A stretch of DNA of 64,000 nt from Sphingopyxis sp. H053. GTDB taxonomy: Bacteria > Pseudomonadota > Alphaproteobacteria > Sphingomonadales > Sphingomonadaceae. The notes below the pieces were generated by a model. It was not told where the DNA came from. It worked only from the letters and a program-made list of their open reading frames with translations, and did not search any database. The position numbers and the translations under genes were made by a program. Below are positions 46,611-56,492 of the stretch, piece by piece. The DNA lies in assembly GCF_001468225.1 (NCBI RefSeq), contig NZ_LNRU01000008.1:124001-188000 (forward strand). The letters are read 5' to 3'. How positions within the stretch are numbered: the first letter of the stretch is position 1; every line of letters begins with the position of its first letter.

Positions 46611-47891
46611 CTAGGCCATTGCCGCCAGAATTTCCGAAATCGCGACAAACGCAAAGCACACCGAGCTGTCGGCCACGCCATAAGGCAGGAAGATATCGTC
46701 GCCGACGCGGATCGCTCCGCACGTATAGACGACATTGGGAACATAGCCCTCACGGTCCTCGTCAGCGGCGGAGAGGATCGGATTGGGGGTCCGGCCGATC
46801 ACCTTCGACGGATCCTCCTTGTCGAGCAACATCGCCCCGATCGCATATTTGCGCATCGCCCCGACGCCATGCGTCAATACCAGCCAGCCCTCGTCAAGCT
46901 CGATGGGCGCCCCGCAATTTCCGATCTGGACGAGCTCCCAGGGAAAGCGCGGTTCGAGCAGCAACTCGCCCTCCTCCCATCGATCGATCGTGTCGGATCG
47001 CAGCAGATATAGGTTCTTGCCGTCCTGCCGCCCGATCATGCAGAATTGCCCGTCTATCTTGCGCGGAAAGAGTGCCATGCCTTTGTTGCGCCCAGCCTTG
47101 CCCTTGATCGGGGTGAGCGTGAAATCTTTGAAGTCTCGCGTGCGTAGCAATTCGGACTGGATGTCGCGGCCGCTGTAGGCCGTGTAGGTTCCGATCCACT
47201 CGCTGTTGCCGCTGTCGCGCTCGAACTCGACCAGCCGCAGGTCCTCGAGTCCGTTGCGCTGCGCCTCCGTAATTGGAAAGATCACGGTTCCCGACAGAGT
47301 ATTATCCTTCTGCCGGTAGAGCGAGACGACATCTTCCGGTTTGTCGTCGCGGTGCGGGCCAAGCATCGCTGCGGTGGCGAAGGCCGGCTGCGGCAACAGC
47401 GTCAGCTCGCGATCGCAGGTGATGATGCCCTCGCGAAAGGCTATGGTCGAAATATGCCCTTCGCCGACCGCGCGCAGCGACAGCAGGATGCGGATGCTCC
47501 CCTCCTGCAGCCCGCTCTGGTCGGGGTGGCGCACGACACTGGGGTTCATCAGCGCTGCCGCCGCAAAGCTATATTCGTGGCAGAAATAGGCGCCGATCAG
47601 GAGCCGCATTTCGCGTTTGAGGGCGAGACCTTCGAGGCCGAGCTTGGGTTCTATTTCGTCAAAGCGATCCTCGAACACCTTCTCGATCTGCCAGTGCCGG
47701 TCGGCGAAATCGCGCAGCACGACGCCGAGTTCGGCGCGCACCGTCCGGGGATCGAATTCAACGATCTCGCGCGCCAGCCGCTGCACGCGTTCGAGATCGG
47801 GGCCCGACGCCTGCCAGGCCAGATGAAAGGGTCGCACGACGACGCGCGTCGGGTCTGCGTGCAGACGCAGTTCATGCTGGATCAAATGCAA
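46611..47891 (-). CDS. GH130-family glycoside phosphorylase/hydrolase
   Basis: 426 residues, five-bladed propeller type (FTLTPIKGKAGRNKGMALFPRKIDGQFCMIGRQDGKNLYL in segments, and QIGNCGAPIELDEGWLVLTHGVG). GH130 enzymes act on beta-mannosides, often by phosphorolysis; the N-terminal ~130 residues are an extra domain. It lies 12 bases after the glycosyltransferase gene, a pairing that implies it trims or recycles that enzyme's product (inference). Exact linkage cannot be read. Confidence 0.82.
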   Translation of the reverse strand: MHLIQHELRLHADPTRVVVRPFHLAWQASGPDLERVQRLAREIVEFDPRTVRAELGVVLRDFADRHWQIEKVFEDRFDEIEPKLGLEGLALKREMRLLIGAYFCHEYSFAAAALMNPSVVRHPDQSGLQEGSIRILLSLRAVGEGHISTIAFREGIITCDRELTLLPQPAFATAAMLGPHRDDKPEDVVSLYRQKDNTLSGTVIFPITEAQRNGLEDLRLVEFERDSGNSEWIGTYTAYSGRDIQSELLRTRDFKDFTLTPIKGKAGRNKGMALFPRKIDGQFCMIGRQDGKNLYLLRSDTIDRWEEGELLLEPRFPWELVQIGNCGAPIELDEGWLVLTHGVGAMRKYAIGAMLLDKEDPSKVIGRTPNPILSAADEDREGYVPNVVYTCGAIRVGDDIFLPYGVADSSVCFAFVAISEILAAMA

Positions 47892-47903
47892 ATGATCTTC
47901 CTT

Positions 47904-50174
47904 TCAGCCGACCTGCCGGACGAAATCCCGAATGGCATAGGTCGCATGCTGATAGGCGAGAACCGACTCTGCGCCTTCATTCAGATTGAGGCCGCGCGGA
48001 TTTATCCCGTCCTTGCTGGTGCCCGTGAGCGCATCGCCAACAATCATGCCGCGATCGTTGCACCCGCCGAACCATTCATACGCACGCCGCGCATGCGCCA
48101 GCCAGATGTCGTCGCCGGTGACGTCATAGGCCGCCGACGCGGCATCGATCGCGGCCCAGATCTCGAGCGGCTGCTGGTCGAAGGGCTGGGGCAGTTCATA
48201 GGCACGACCGAAGCTGTCGGAACCGACGGGGCGATAATGACCGCAGGGCGAAATCTGGACATCGTTGATCCACCGCAGCGTCTCGACCCCGCACGCGGTG
48301 ACGTCCGCACGCTCCAGCCGCACGCCTGCGCGCAGCATTGCCTCGGACAAGCGGCAATTGTCGTAGGCGAGAACGGGTTCGAACCAATGCCAATCGGGAC
48401 GTGCCGCCGCGTCATACAGCGCGAGCAGCCGATCAGCGCCTCGCTGCAATATCCGGTTCGCAGGCCCATGCCGGGGATCGCCCGACAGCATATAATCGGC
48501 ACCGAGCATCGCGAAAGCGATCGCGCGCGGCGAATTATACTCCAGCGCGGAGGGGGCCGTCCGCTCGAACAGTTCACGCGCCCATTGGCGTAAACCGGGA
48601 TCGCGCGCCTCGCGCGCCGTCGCGCCAAGTGCCCAGAGGGTTCGCCCACAGCTATCCTCCGAGCCGACGTCCTCAAGCCAGTTCCGTCCGAACCCCATGA
48701 AGTTGCGAAACTCGCCTCTGTCCGTGTTCCAGGCATGCTGGACGAAAGAAGCGAAGACCGAGGTCAATTGCCCGCATTGACGGAGCGCATCGTCGTCCAG
48801 CCGATGCATCAACATCAGCGCGCGGGCATTGTCATCGACGCAATAGCCGTGCGCGCGGTCCGGAATCATGTGGATGCTGTGCTGCAGAATGCCGGTGTCG
48901 TCACAAATGCGCAAAAGGCCTTCGACGCCGATCCGATTCGGAATTGGCGTTGCCTTCGGCACGACGCGGTTCTCTTCGATCAATGCGTGGGTCCGCGCCG
49001 CGAAGACTGGCCAGATCATGTCACGGCTGCGCGCATAAGCGCGCTTCTGCAGCGTGAGCAGCCTCTCGGGATCGCCGAGCAGATATTTGATCTCGTTCGC
49101 GATCGCCCCGCTATCGTTGAAGGGCACCAGCACGCCATGATCGTCGGCGAGCAATTCGACGGCATGGACATAGGGCGTCGAGATGACGGCCTTGCCGAGC
49201 GCCATTGCATAGGAGAGCGTGCCCGAGGTCGACTGCTGCGCGCCGGTATAAGGCGTCACATAAATGTCGGCCGCCTCGATCAGGTCGAGGAGCTCGCCAG
49301 TCTCCATGAATGCATCGATCCAGCGGACATGCGCTTCGACGCCGAGCGAGACGGCAAGCGCCTGAAGCCGTTCGCGATAGGCTTCGCCTTCATGCGCCAG
49401 AAGATTGGGATGCGTGGCCCCGGCGATACAATAGAGGAAATCCGGATGATCCTCGACGATCGCGGGCAACGCCTCGATGACCGCCTCAATCCCTTTGCCT
49501 GGCGACAAAAGCCCGAAGGTCAGCGCGACGCCTTTACCCTCGAACCCGAACCGCGGCTTGAACTGCGACGCGCGGCCGAAGGGCCGGTCGGGAACGCCAT
49601 GCGCAATCAAAGCGATCTGCTCTTCGTCGGCGCGATAGATAGTCCGCAGCAGATCGCGCGAGCGCTCGGACATGACGACCAGCTTGGTCGCGCGCGCAAT
49701 CAGACGGTCCATGACACGGCGCTGATCGGCGTCGGGTTCGGCGAGCACGGTGTGAAGGGTGATGATCAGGGGTGCGGAAACCCGATCCACCAGTTCGAGG
49801 ATCATATCGCCCGCCAGTCCGCCGAAGAGCCCGAACTCGTGCTGCAGCCATACAATGTCGGCGCGGCTCGCCTCGATTTGCCGCGCCGCTTCGACGAAGC
49901 TGGCCGCGTCACCTTCGGTTATGACGCCGCGAACGACCCGATCGAAAATGGTCGGGACGGCCGCGGGCGCCATCGCATAGACGTCGACCGCGAGGTCGGG
50001 AGCAGCTTCGCCAAGCGACGAACGAATGTCCGCCGTGAAGGTCGCGATGCCGCAGCGCCTGGGAAGAAAGCCGCCGACAAGAGCGAGCCGGGCGGTAGCC
50101 AATGCTTCCGGCCGGAGCGTTTGGCACGCCTCCTGGCCTTCATTGAACGATGTGCGATCGAGCGTTTCGTACAC
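47904..50174 (-). CDS. Two-domain glycosyltransferase (GT4 plus six-hairpin domain)
   Basis: About 756 residues. The N-terminal ~400 are a GT-B glycosyltransferase: LVGGFLPRRCGIATF, LTFGLLSPGKGIEAVIEALP and the GT4 end region with YTGAQQSTSGTLSYAMALGKAVIST (E of the usual EX7E not clear). The remaining ~350 are alpha-helical with Trp/Asp-rich motifs (DWHWFEPVLAYDNCRLSEAML) like an (alpha/alpha)6 barrel. GTG at 50174 is chosen: GGAAGG is nine bases upstream, but only three before the TTG at 50180. First gene of the run with GH130 and katE. Confidence 0.8.
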   Translation of the reverse strand: MYETLDRTSFNEGQEACQTLRPEALATARLALVGGFLPRRCGIATFTADIRSSLGEAAPDLAVDVYAMAPAAVPTIFDRVVRGVITEGDAASFVEAARQIEASRADIVWLQHEFGLFGGLAGDMILELVDRVSAPLIITLHTVLAEPDADQRRVMDRLIARATKLVVMSERSRDLLRTIYRADEEQIALIAHGVPDRPFGRASQFKPRFGFEGKGVALTFGLLSPGKGIEAVIEALPAIVEDHPDFLYCIAGATHPNLLAHEGEAYRERLQALAVSLGVEAHVRWIDAFMETGELLDLIEAADIYVTPYTGAQQSTSGTLSYAMALGKAVISTPYVHAVELLADDHGVLVPFNDSGAIANEIKYLLGDPERLLTLQKRAYARSRDMIWPVFAARTHALIEENRVVPKATPIPNRIGVEGLLRICDDTGILQHSIHMIPDRAHGYCVDDNARALMLMHRLDDDALRQCGQLTSVFASFVQHAWNTDRGEFRNFMGFGRNWLEDVGSEDSCGRTLWALGATAREARDPGLRQWARELFERTAPSALEYNSPRAIAFAMLGADYMLSGDPRHGPANRILQRGADRLLALYDAAARPDWHWFEPVLAYDNCRLSEAMLRAGVRLERADVTACGVETLRWINDVQISPCGHYRPVGSDSFGRAYELPQPFDQQPLEIWAAIDAASAAYDVTGDDIWLAHARRAYEWFGGCNDRGMIVGDALTGTSKDGINPRGLNLNEGAESVLAYQHATYAIRDFVRQVG

Positions 50175-50371
50175 AGGCAATTACCTTCCAAAAAATGATG
50201 TGACAGAAGGCCTCACCCAACAGGTTTTCGGTTGTTTAGAGACGCGCAACAGACTGCAGACATCTCGAAACAGAACAATTCAGCGGCGCATTTGTTCCCC
50301 TTGGCACGCACCTCGCCGGTAGCCGTAGGGGGCAATCCCGGTCACGCCGGCCGAATGTCGCGGCCACATTT

Positions 50372-51118
50372 TCACCTCAGACAGGCGACGATGATTTCGA
50401 TGATCGCAAGCGTTTCGCCCGGATCGCGAACGGAGATCGTGTCCAGTCCCAGCGCCTTGGCCGGATAGTCATTGCCGCCCGGGAATATCGCATCGCCGAT
50501 GAAGAGCATCGCACCCAGTTCGATACCACTTTCGTCGCTCAGCTTCGTCAGGCCATAGGCCTTGTCGACGCCTTCGCGCGTGACATCGATCGACGTAGCG
50601 CCGCCCATATTGATCGACAGACCCGGCAGACGTTGGCGAAGGTCGGCTTGGATCACCTTGCGCTTCGCGAAATCGGGATCCCATTTTTCCTTGGCATCGA
50701 TGGGCGCTTCCTGACCCAATGCCGAGAATGTGATCTGGCTCCCCCGATCCTCGACCCGTTCTCCCCAGACGGCTTCGGGAACGAACCCGGTCGCCCGAAG
50801 CGCCGCATCGAAGGCTTCGAATATGCGCTGCTTCTCTTCGTCGGCGAAGATTTCGGCATAACGCGCCTGCCACGCGCCCGAACGGAAGGTGTAAAGCTTG
50901 GTGCCGGTCGTCGGCATGAGCCACAGCCGCGCGCGGTCCGCGCGCTCGGGAAGGCGCGTCGCCACCTGTTTGTCGAACTGCGGCCAGTCGCCGCCCGAGA
51001 TTATAGCAACCTCGGCAACACCCATGAGGTCGGCAAGTGCGTCTCCCATCGCGTTATCGAGCGGCTGCTTGCTCTCGGCGAGCGTCCCGTCGAGATCGAA
51101 AGCGATCAGCCGCTTCAT
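50372..51118 (-). CDS. HAD-IIB sugar-phosphate phosphatase-like protein
   Basis: 248 residues. MKRLIAFDLDGTLAESK is HAD motif I (DxDGT), ISGG motif II region, and FIGDAIFPGGND motif IV. The lid between suggests the IIB cap of phosphomannomutase or trehalose/mannosyl phosphatases. Adjacent glycan genes suggest a mannose- or trehalose-phosphate substrate (inference). ATG overlaps the preceding gene by four bases. Confidence 0.82.
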   Translation of the reverse strand: MKRLIAFDLDGTLAESKQPLDNAMGDALADLMGVAEVAIISGGDWPQFDKQVATRLPERADRARLWLMPTTGTKLYTFRSGAWQARYAEIFADEEKQRIFEAFDAALRATGFVPEAVWGERVEDRGSQITFSALGQEAPIDAKEKWDPDFAKRKVIQADLRQRLPGLSINMGGATSIDVTREGVDKAYGLTKLSDESGIELGAMLFIGDAIFPGGNDYPAKALGLDTISVRDPGETLAIIEIIVACLR

Positions 51119-51726
51119 ACAGGCGTCTGTCCGGCTTCGACTCTTGCCGCCTCGCGCTGCCGCCGCACGGAGGCTTTGGCGTCGACAAGGTTCGAATAGC
51201 GATAGGTCCCCACCGCGAATTGTTCGACATAGGTCCGGATGATGCCATCCTCGTCGTCGGCCGGCGGGCGCAGGCTCCCTCCCTCGTCTTCCCACGCCGA
51301 GCGCGACGCCGCCTCGTCGATTGCGGCTGCGAGAGCGCCATCCTCCACACCCAGGGAGCGATAAAAGTCGCGCCCGACGGCCAGCAGCGTGGCGCGAATG
51401 TCGAGCGGCCGACCGTCCGCTCCGTCAACCGCCCCAGATGGATGCTGGCCTTTCGCCTTCTCGAATGCCTTTGCCATCAGCAATTCGGCGATCAGCACAT
51501 CACCGACCAAACCGCCCTGCGCATCGACCGCGTCCGTGGATGGTATGGCAAGATCGGCAATGGCCTCGGCGTCGCCGCTCAGTCCGCGACGCTCGCGATA
51601 TTCGTTGATGCGTTTGGCATAATAACGCGGCAGGTCGAAACTGGGCATCGCCTGCCCATCGTGTCGTCCCTGGCTGACGGCCATCAAGGCCATCTGATGG
51701 TGGTGGAGAAGTTGATTGAGGTCCAT
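51115..51726 (-). CDS. Conserved-looking protein of unknown function
   Basis: 203 residues, acidic, with LNQLLHHHQMALMAVS at the start, a region ISDAVDAQGGLVGD-like and a C-terminal VEQFAVGTYRYSNLVDAKASVRRQ. No signal peptide or membrane segment. Co-translated with the HAD gene (four-base overlap), so probably part of the same glycan/stress transcript. I do not recognise its family. Confidence 0.65.
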   Translation of the reverse strand: MDLNQLLHHHQMALMAVSQGRHDGQAMPSFDLPRYYAKRINEYRERRGLSGDAEAIADLAIPSTDAVDAQGGLVGDVLIAELLMAKAFEKAKGQHPSGAVDGADGRPLDIRATLLAVGRDFYRSLGVEDGALAAAIDEAASRSAWEDEGGSLRPPADDEDGIIRTYVEQFAVGTYRYSNLVDAKASVRRQREAARVEAGQTPV

Positions 51727-52476
51727 AGCTTAGCTCCTTTAGCGGGAGCGCAGCGGTCTCTCAGTCGCCGGCACGCGGTGGAAGCGGGCGATGCCATGGA
51801 GGTGGGGTTGCAGGGCTCCAAATACAATGAGCGTGAATTTATAATTGTCGATGATCGGCGGGTGGCCGCTCATATGACTCGACTCCCCGCAGAATAGGCC
51901 TAGCCTCGATCGGCAGAGGCTTTCCACGCGACCCGGAAAGTCGATGGGGCTTCCTTTGGTCATCAACGCAGAGGATGAGAGGGCTTCGCGGTAGCGGAGC
52001 CCTTTTGCGGCAGTGGTTGGATGCCTATTGCAGGCGGGCTATGGCCGGTTACGGACGGCCGGCCTAACTTTCCAGCCCCCATTTTGGCGATATCGCCGCT
52101 TCAGCGCCCCGTCGGACACCTTGCGCCCCGCCTCCGCTTCCTGCTCCAAGCGCTCGGCTTCGATGTCCGCCTGACTGCGAATGCTGTCGCGCTGCTTCTC
52201 AATCGCCTCGACCTCGTGCATCATCAGCAGGGCTTGCTGCTGCTAGGCGCGATCCGGAAATTTGGCGCATCAATCAGAACGGTCGTCGGCCGGTTTTCCC
52301 AATTAACTCGAAGCGCGCCCGGCCAATGTCCATGGGCGCTAGCGGTTCCAATATTCCTGATAGGCATATGATCTCATTAGAATGAATTGGACCGTCGCCG
52401 AGCTTTCCAACACCCTCGAGCCCAATCGCACCTGCTGTCACGACGGCGGACAAAGGCGATGGGTTTGGAGAGCTGA
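51727..52476. other. 750-base gap with degraded or very small frames
   Basis: No convincing gene. The minus-strand frame 51739-51966 (75 codons) has no ribosome site or known motif. The minus-strand frame 52039-52224 reads MMHEVEAIEKQRDSIRSQ then ERLEQEAEAGRK, helical and with GC-rich third positions, so it could be the tail of a lost gene; a stop lies nine codons before its ATG. TGAATTGGAC at 52383-52392 lies before the acyl-CoA dehydrogenase gene. Confidence 0.4.
52381..52392 (+). promoter_or_regulatory. TGAATTGGAC motif upstream of the acyl-CoA dehydrogenase
   Basis: AATGAATTGGAC ends 84 bases before the ATG at 52477. The 10-mer TGAATTGGAC also occurs before the TonB receptor 3 and the SCPx-thiolase genes. 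It is half of the palindrome GTCCAATTGGAC. Confidence 0.45.
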
Positions 52477-53643
52477 ATGTCCGGAAGCAATTCCCCTTGG
52501 ATGAATGAAGAGTTGTCGCTGCTTCGCGATGCTGCGTCGCGCTTTCTGGCGCAGGAGATGGTGCCGCAGCGCGAACGCTGGGAAGCCGAAGGCATTGTCG
52601 ATCGAGCGTCGTGGCGCAAGATGGGCGAAGCGGGGCTACTCTGTGCGAGCATCCCCGAAGCCTATGGCGGCGCGGGCGGTACCTACGCCCATGACATCGT
52701 CATCTTCGAGGAAATGGCCCGGGCCGGCCTGACGGGCGGCCTTGGCGGCGGGGTCGGCGTGCATGCCGGCATCGTCGCGCATTATATCCTTTCCTATGGC
52801 ACCGAGGAGCAGAAGCTGCGGTGGCTGCCGGCGCTGGCGTCGGGCGAGAAGATCGGCGCGATCGCGATGACCGAGCCGGGTACCGGGTCCGATCTGCAAG
52901 CGGTCCGCACGACTGCGAAACGCGAGGGCGGTCACTATATGATCGATGGGTCCAAGACCTTCATCAGCAACGGCCAGAATGCCGACCTTGTCATCGTCGT
53001 CGCGCGGACCGGCAGCGAAGCGGGGGCGAAAAGCCTGTCGCTCATCGTCGTCGAAGCCGATGACGCCGATCAGGCGCAGGGGTTTCGCCGCGGCCGCAAT
53101 CTCCACAAGATCGGAATGAGCGCGCAGGACACGTCCGAGCTGTTCTTCGATGGCGTTCGCGTGCCCATGGGCAACCTGCTCGGCACCGTCGAAGGCCAGG
53201 GCTTTACCCAGCTCATGATCCAGCTCGCGTGGGAGCGGCTGCAACTGGCGATCATGGGCGCGATCCACATCGAAGAAGCGGTCCGCATGACGACGGCCTA
53301 TACCAGAGAGCGCAAGGCGTTCGGCAAGCCGCTCTTCGAATTCCAGAACACCCAGTTCAAACTGGCCGAATGCGCCACGGTCGCCAGCGTCGCGCGGACC
53401 TTCGTCGATCAGATGATCGTTCGACTGCTGGCCGGCGAGCTCGACGCGGCCACCGCGGCGATGGCGAAACTCTGGATTTCCGAGCAGCAATGTCAGGTCA
53501 TCGACGAGTGCCTGCAGCTGTTCGGCGGCTATGGCTATATGACCGAATATCCCATCGCGCGGCTCTACGCCGATGTTCGGGTCGGCCGCATCTTTGGCGG
53601 CACCAGCGAAATCATGAAGACCATCATCGCGCGCTCGCTTTGA
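52477..53643 (+). CDS. Acyl-CoA dehydrogenase
   Basis: 388 residues. [14 protein letters not shown] and LNKVGM-like [16 protein letters not shown] are the FAD/substrate motifs. The usual catalytic Glu position in Y-E-GT reads F-GGT ([10 protein letters not shown]), so the base is absent there. In the long-chain/isovaleryl subfamily the base sits in helix G, and here [10 protein letters not shown] provides a Glu at that place. It would start beta-oxidation of a side chain. Followed 29 bases on by the MFE-2-like gene. Confidence 0.9.
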   Translation: MSGSNSPWMNEELSLLRDAASRFLAQEMVPQRERWEAEGIVDRASWRKMGEAGLLCASIPEAYGGAGGTYAHDIVIFEEMARAGLTGGLGGGVGVHAGIVAHYILSYGTEEQKLRWLPALASGEKIGAIAMTEPGTGSDLQAVRTTAKREGGHYMIDGSKTFISNGQNADLVIVVARTGSEAGAKSLSLIVVEADDADQAQGFRRGRNLHKIGMSAQDTSELFFDGVRVPMGNLLGTVEGQGFTQLMIQLAWERLQLAIMGAIHIEEAVRMTTAYTRERKAFGKPLFEFQNTQFKLAECATVASVARTFVDQMIVRLLAGELDAATAAMAKLWISEQQCQVIDECLQLFGGYGYMTEYPIARLYADVRVGRIFGGTSEIMKTIIARSL

Positions 53644-53672
53644 CGCGCCCCTATAAGCAAGTGGACAGAAAA

Positions 53673-55913
53673 ATGACTGAACAACTCCGTTACGATAACA
53701 AGGTCGTCATCATCACCGGCGCGGGCGCCGGGCTTGGCCGCCAGCATGCACTGATGTTCGGTGCGCGCGGCGCGAAGGTCGTCGTCAACGATCTGGGCGG
53801 CGACATCGCCGGCGGCGGCAAATCATCCGCCGCGGCCGATGCCGTGGTCGAGGAGATCAAGGCGTTGGGCGGCGACGCCATCGCCAATTATGACTCGGTC
53901 GAGGATGGCGCGAAGATCGTCCAGACCGCGCTCGATGCGTTCGGGACCATCGATGTCCTCGTCAACAACGCCGGCATCCTGCGCGATACGAGCTTCGCGA
54001 AGATGACCGACGCCGACTGGGATATGATCGTGCGCATTCATCTGAACGGAACCAAGGCCGTCACCCACGCCGCCTGGCCGATCTTGCGCGACAAGGCCTA
54101 TGGTCGCATCGTCATGACCACCTCGGCGGCGGGCATCTATGGCAATTTCGGCCAGGCCAATTATTCGGCCGCGAAGCTTGGCATCTATGGCCTGGCCAAC
54201 ACGCTGGCCGAAGAAGGGCGCGCGAAGAATATCCTCGTCAATACGATCGCGCCGATCGCGGCCTCACGCCTCACTGAAACCGCCTTTCCCGAAGAATTTC
54301 TCGCCAATCTCAAGCCCGAGGCGGTCAGCCCGCTGGTCGGATGGCTCGCGCATGAGAGCTGCACCGAAACCAAGGGGCTGTTCGAGGTCGGCGCGGGTTA
54401 TATCTCCAAGCTGCGCTGGGAACGCACCCGCGGCTACAGCTTCGGCACCGATCGCGCCTTCACACCCGACGATGTCGCCCGGCAATGGAACAAGATCAGC
54501 GATTTCGCCGACGCCGAACATCCCGTGACCGTCAACGACACCTTCACCGCGGTGATGCAGGCGGTGAACACGAAGACGCTCGGCGGCAATGAATTCATCG
54601 ATCTCGATGTCGCGATGCGCGAGGAGCTGGTCCTCGAATCCGCCTATGACGAGCGCGACCTCGCCATCTATGCGCTGGGCGTTGGCGCCGCGCGCGATCC
54701 GATGGACGATGACGAGCGCAAGTTCGTCTATGAGCTCGGCGATTTCCATGCCCTGCCGACCTGGGGCGTGATGCCGCAATCGAACGCGATGCTCGCCAAG
54801 GCGAAGGACGGCGGACTGAAGCTTCCAGGGATGAGCTATGGCTTTGACCGAATACTCCATGGCGAACAATATACCGAAGTGCGCGGGCCGCTTCCCAAAT
54901 CGGCGAAGCTCAAGCATATCTTCAAGTTCAAGCAGGCCTATGACAAGGATCCCCACGCCGTTGTGGTGTTCGGCGTCAGCACGGTCGATGAGCATGGCGA
55001 AGAACTCGTCTATAACGAGATGACGTCCTTCGTGAGGGGCGCGGGCGGCTGGGGCGGCGAGCGCGGCCCCTCGGCAGACATTAATGTGCCACCGGCGCGC
55101 GAGCCCGACGCCATCGTCGAGGAAGCGACCGATGCCAACCAGACCTTGCTCTATCGCCTGTCGGGCGACTGGAACCCGCTCCACGCCGACCCCGCGTTTG
55201 CCAAGGCGTTCGGCTATGACAAGCCGATCTTGCACGGCCTTTGCACCTTCGGCCATGTCGGCCGCCATGTGGTGAAGGCGATGCTCGGCAATGATCCGCG
55301 CAAGTTCAAGAGCATCAAGGTGCGCTTCGCCGAGCCGGTCTTCCCCGGCGAGACGCTGGTGACAAAGATGTGGAAGGAAGCCGACAATCGCGTGATCGTC
55401 GAGACGAGCGTCAAGGAACGCGGCAAGGTCGTGATCAAAAATGCCGTGGTCGAATTCTATGACGAGATTCCGGTTCGCAAGCCGAAGGCCGCAAGCCAGG
55501 ACACCGACGCGGCGGCTGCGGTTCAACCCGACAAGGTTATCCCGCAGGACGTGTTCGCTGTGATCGCCGATCATGTCGCGGGACACCCCGAGCTTGCCGC
55601 CAAGGTCGACACCGCCTTTCAGTTCAAGCTCAACAACCCCGAATCCCACTGGGTGCTCGATCTGAAGACCGGGGCCGATGCCGTTCGCGAAGGCATCGCC
55701 GACAAGGCCGACTGCACGATCGAACTCGACGCGGACCTGCTGCATACCGTCGTGACCGCCCCGCTCGCCGACGTCCAGAAGCTCTTTTTCGGCGGACAGA
55801 TGAAGGTGGGCGGCGACGTGATGGCGTCGAACAAGCTTAGCGAACTCTCGGTGATCGATCCTGATCAGTACGACAAGGCCAAGGCAAGACGGCTCGCGGG
55901 TAATGTGACATGA
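53673..55913 (+). CDS. MFE-2-like fusion: SDR dehydrogenase, enoyl-CoA hydratase 2, SCP2
   Basis: 746 residues with the domain order of peroxisomal multifunctional enzyme type 2 (human HSD17B4, 736 residues). Residues 1-~300 are an SDR (TGAGAGLGRQ, NNAG, YSAAK catalytic pair). Residues ~330-600 are a MaoC-type hydratase 2 with the catalytic LSGDWNPLHADP (D near 499) and GLCTFGHVGRHVV. Residues ~625-746 are an SCP2 sterol-carrier domain (FQFKLNNPESHWVLDLKTG). In one chain it can hydrate 2-enoyl-CoA and oxidise the D-3-hydroxyacyl product. ATG at 53673; overlaps the next gene by four bases. Confidence 0.92.
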   Translation: MTEQLRYDNKVVIITGAGAGLGRQHALMFGARGAKVVVNDLGGDIAGGGKSSAAADAVVEEIKALGGDAIANYDSVEDGAKIVQTALDAFGTIDVLVNNAGILRDTSFAKMTDADWDMIVRIHLNGTKAVTHAAWPILRDKAYGRIVMTTSAAGIYGNFGQANYSAAKLGIYGLANTLAEEGRAKNILVNTIAPIAASRLTETAFPEEFLANLKPEAVSPLVGWLAHESCTETKGLFEVGAGYISKLRWERTRGYSFGTDRAFTPDDVARQWNKISDFADAEHPVTVNDTFTAVMQAVNTKTLGGNEFIDLDVAMREELVLESAYDERDLAIYALGVGAARDPMDDDERKFVYELGDFHALPTWGVMPQSNAMLAKAKDGGLKLPGMSYGFDRILHGEQYTEVRGPLPKSAKLKHIFKFKQAYDKDPHAVVVFGVSTVDEHGEELVYNEMTSFVRGAGGWGGERGPSADINVPPAREPDAIVEEATDANQTLLYRLSGDWNPLHADPAFAKAFGYDKPILHGLCTFGHVGRHVVKAMLGNDPRKFKSIKVRFAEPVFPGETLVTKMWKEADNRVIVETSVKERGKVVIKNAVVEFYDEIPVRKPKAASQDTDAAAAVQPDKVIPQDVFAVIADHVAGHPELAAKVDTAFQFKLNNPESHWVLDLKTGADAVREGIADKADCTIELDADLLHTVVTAPLADVQKLFFGGQMKVGGDVMASNKLSELSVIDPDQYDKAKARRLAGNVT

Positions 55914-56440
55914 TCCGCATGGGTCAAGGACAGGAGATGGAAATGGCCGCCAGCGAGACTGAAGTGGAAGCCGCCCTGCGGCGGATCTTCCCGATCTACG
56001 AGCATGCCGGCCTGACCGTGGAATCGGTGCGTGACGGCATCTATCGGGTGCGCATCCCGCTGAACCGCGAGAATGGCAACCACCTGAACACCGTCCATGC
56101 AGCTTTGCAATGGGCCGCGGCCGAGGTTCTGGGCGGTCTGGTGGTCATGGCCGTTTTCGGCCTGGAGCAACTGGACAAAATGTACGGTGCCGTCCAGTCG
56201 GTCTCGATCGATTTCCAGCGCCCGGCCCGGTCGGCGATCGTCGCCGAAGCCCTGTTCGACGAGCGCGAGGCCCGGCGGATCGAACAGATGATGGGGGACG
56301 GACAGGATGCGACGTTTCACCTTCACGCCGTCGTTCGGGACGAAGGCGGTGCAACAGTGGCGGTGACCGAAGCCGTCTATGTCGTGCGCCCCCTGCGCCC
56401 TGCCAAAGCGGACGTGCGGCTGGGCCGTGCCGGAATGTAG
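55910..56440 (+). CDS. Hotdog-fold thioesterase-like protein
   Basis: 176 residues (or 163 from the Met at 55937+). NGNHLNTVHAALQWAAAEVLGG is the DUF4442/YiiD-type hotdog motif, and YGAVQSVSIDFQRPA the central strand. It lies directly after the MFE-2-like gene with an ATGA overlap. Thioesterases near acyl-CoA pathways often release stalled CoA esters. Catalytic residue not certain. Confidence 0.72.
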   Translation: MIRMGQGQEMEMAASETEVEAALRRIFPIYEHAGLTVESVRDGIYRVRIPLNRENGNHLNTVHAALQWAAAEVLGGLVVMAVFGLEQLDKMYGAVQSVSIDFQRPARSAIVAEALFDEREARRIEQMMGDGQDATFHLHAVVRDEGGATVAVTEAVYVVRPLRPAKADVRLGRAGM

Positions 56441-56492
56441 CGACCGGTTGGAATGACGGACCGCCATAAGAGCGGCTGTGGAGAGGAATTAT

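Noticed and set aside
50274..50298. EcfG general-stress promoter for the glycosyltransferase operon.
   Set aside because: GGAAC-N16-TGTT has one mismatch at the -10 and a single weak match is not enough to annotate.
51739..51966. 75-codon minus-strand frame as a gene.
   Set aside because: No ribosome site, no motif and mixed codon use.
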